NCBI GenBank assembly: GCA_033675545.1
Contig: JAWDGP010005693.1
Location: 88,996 to 152,995 of the forward strand
Reading direction: 5' to 3'
From: Elysia crispata
Taxonomy: Eukaryota; Mollusca; Gastropoda; Plakobranchidae
Length of the DNA stretch: 64,000 bases
A program made the position numbers and the translations under genes. The notes under the pieces were generated by a model. That model was given only the letters and a program-made list of their open reading frames with translations. It ran no database searches and was not told where the DNA came from. Below, in pieces: positions 62,901-64,000 of this stretch. Positions within the stretch are counted from its first letter, which is position 1. Every line of letters starts with the position of its first letter.

Positions 62901-64000
62901 TAACTACAGAAAAACTACATCGCTGTATGATACCAGCAGGGTAGAGACAGACGCCGCCATAACTACAGAAAAACTACATCGCTGTATGATACCAGCAGGG
63001 TAGAGACAGACGCCGCCATAACTACAGAAAAACTACATCGCTGTATGATACCAGCAGGGTAGAGACAGACGCCGCCATAACTACAGAAAAACTACATCGC
63101 TGTATGATACCAGCAGGGTAGAGACAGCCGCCGCCATAACTACAGAAAAACTACATCGCTGTATGATACCAGCAGGGTAGAGACAGACGCCGCCATAACT
63201 ACAGAAAAACTACATCGCTGTATGATACCAGCAGGGTAGAGACAGACGCCGCCATAACTACAGAAAAACTACATCGCTGTATGATACCAGCAGGGTAGAG
63301 ACAGACGCCGCCATAACTACAGAAAAACTACATCGCTGTATGATACCAGCAGGGTAGAGACAGACGCCGCCATAACTACAGAAAAACTACATCGCTGTAT
63401 GATACCAGCAGGGTAGAGACAGCCGCCGCCATAACTACAGAAAAACTACATCGCTGTATGATACCAGCAGGGTAGAGACAGACGCCGCCATAACTACAGA
63501 AAAACTACATCGCTGTATGATACCAGCAGGGTAGAGACAGACGCCGCCATAACTACAGAAAAACTACATCGCTGTATGATACCAGCAGGGTAGAGACAGA
63601 CGCCGCCATAACTACAGAAAAACTACATCGCTGTATGATACCAGCAGGGTAGAGACAGACGCCGCCATAACTACAGAAAAACTACATCGCTGTATGATAC
63701 CAGCAGGGTAGAGACAGACGCCGCCATAACTACAGAAAAACTACATCGCTGTATGATACCAGCAGGGTAGAGACAGACGCCGCCATAACTACAGAAAAAC
63801 TACATCGCTGTATGATACCAGCAGGGTAGAGACAGACGCCGCCATAACTACAGAAAAACTACATCGCTGTATGATACCAGCAGGGTAGAGACAGACGCCG
63901 CCATAACTACAGAAAAACTACATCGCTGTATGATACCAGCAGGGTAGAGACAGACGCCGCCATAACTACAGAAAAACTACATCGCTGTATGATACCAGCA
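53936..64000. repeat. 59-bp satellite array, about 170 near-identical copies, running off the window
   Basis: The unit starts ctacagaaaaactacatcgc, continues tgtatgataccagcagggta and ends gagacagacgccgccataa. Spacing is exactly 59 bp wherever I checked. Apart from the first two units, almost all variation falls at one base of gacagNcgcc: usually A; C at 55517, 60119, 60178, 60768, 61004, 61476, 61653, 62656, 62892, 63128 and 63423; T at 55812. No long ORF runs through it. It begins about 125 bp upstream (transcript sense) of the first visible receptor exon, so it probably fills the preceding intron. Confidence 0.97.

Overview
This 64 kb window looks like animal nuclear DNA, most likely from a gastropod mollusc. 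It is AT-rich, its genes have many short exons in long introns with GT-AG junctions, it is full of microsatellites and minisatellites, and it has scattered tctagatct-type stretches. The gene content is metazoan. The taxon is an inference from style and content; no marker gene fixes the species. Nothing prokaryotic was seen.

I assembled four protein-coding genes by matching splice sites and reading phase. (1) 648-3856, minus: an RGG-rich mRNA-export adaptor of the UIF/FYTTD1 type with an N-terminal UAP56-binding motif; its 3' part lies left of the window. (2) 6802-22141, plus: a complete 12-exon ENOX (ecto-NOX disulfide-thiol exchanger) gene, 665 residues. (3) 28926-34753, plus: a complete 4-exon selenoprotein T gene, 195 residues, with an in-frame TGA for selenocysteine in the CxxU motif. 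(4) 42274-53810, minus: eight 3'-terminal coding exons of a Cys-loop ligand-gated ion channel (nicotinic-receptor-like, non-alpha); the signal-peptide exon(s) should lie right of the window. The genes do not form a pathway.

The right third is dominated by tandem repeats in and beside the receptor gene. A 56-bp minisatellite of about 77 units (43757-48057) is an amplification of the 3' splice site and first 24 coding bases of the TM1-TM2 exon. A 46-bp triplication (about 52438-52590) copies the end of another exon together with its 5' splice site. A 780-bp (TAC)n tract lies beside that triplication. A nearly invariant 59-bp satellite fills 53936 to the window end, about 170 copies.

The space between ENOX and SELENOT holds an old 42-bp repeat, five 96-bp tandem units with tRNA-like A and B box motifs, two inverted repeats and long TA and GA microsatellites. 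SELENOT intron 1 holds a 1.4 kb segment bounded by 15-bp perfect inverted repeats. About 7.5 kb between SELENOT and the receptor gene is AT-rich with no convincing gene.
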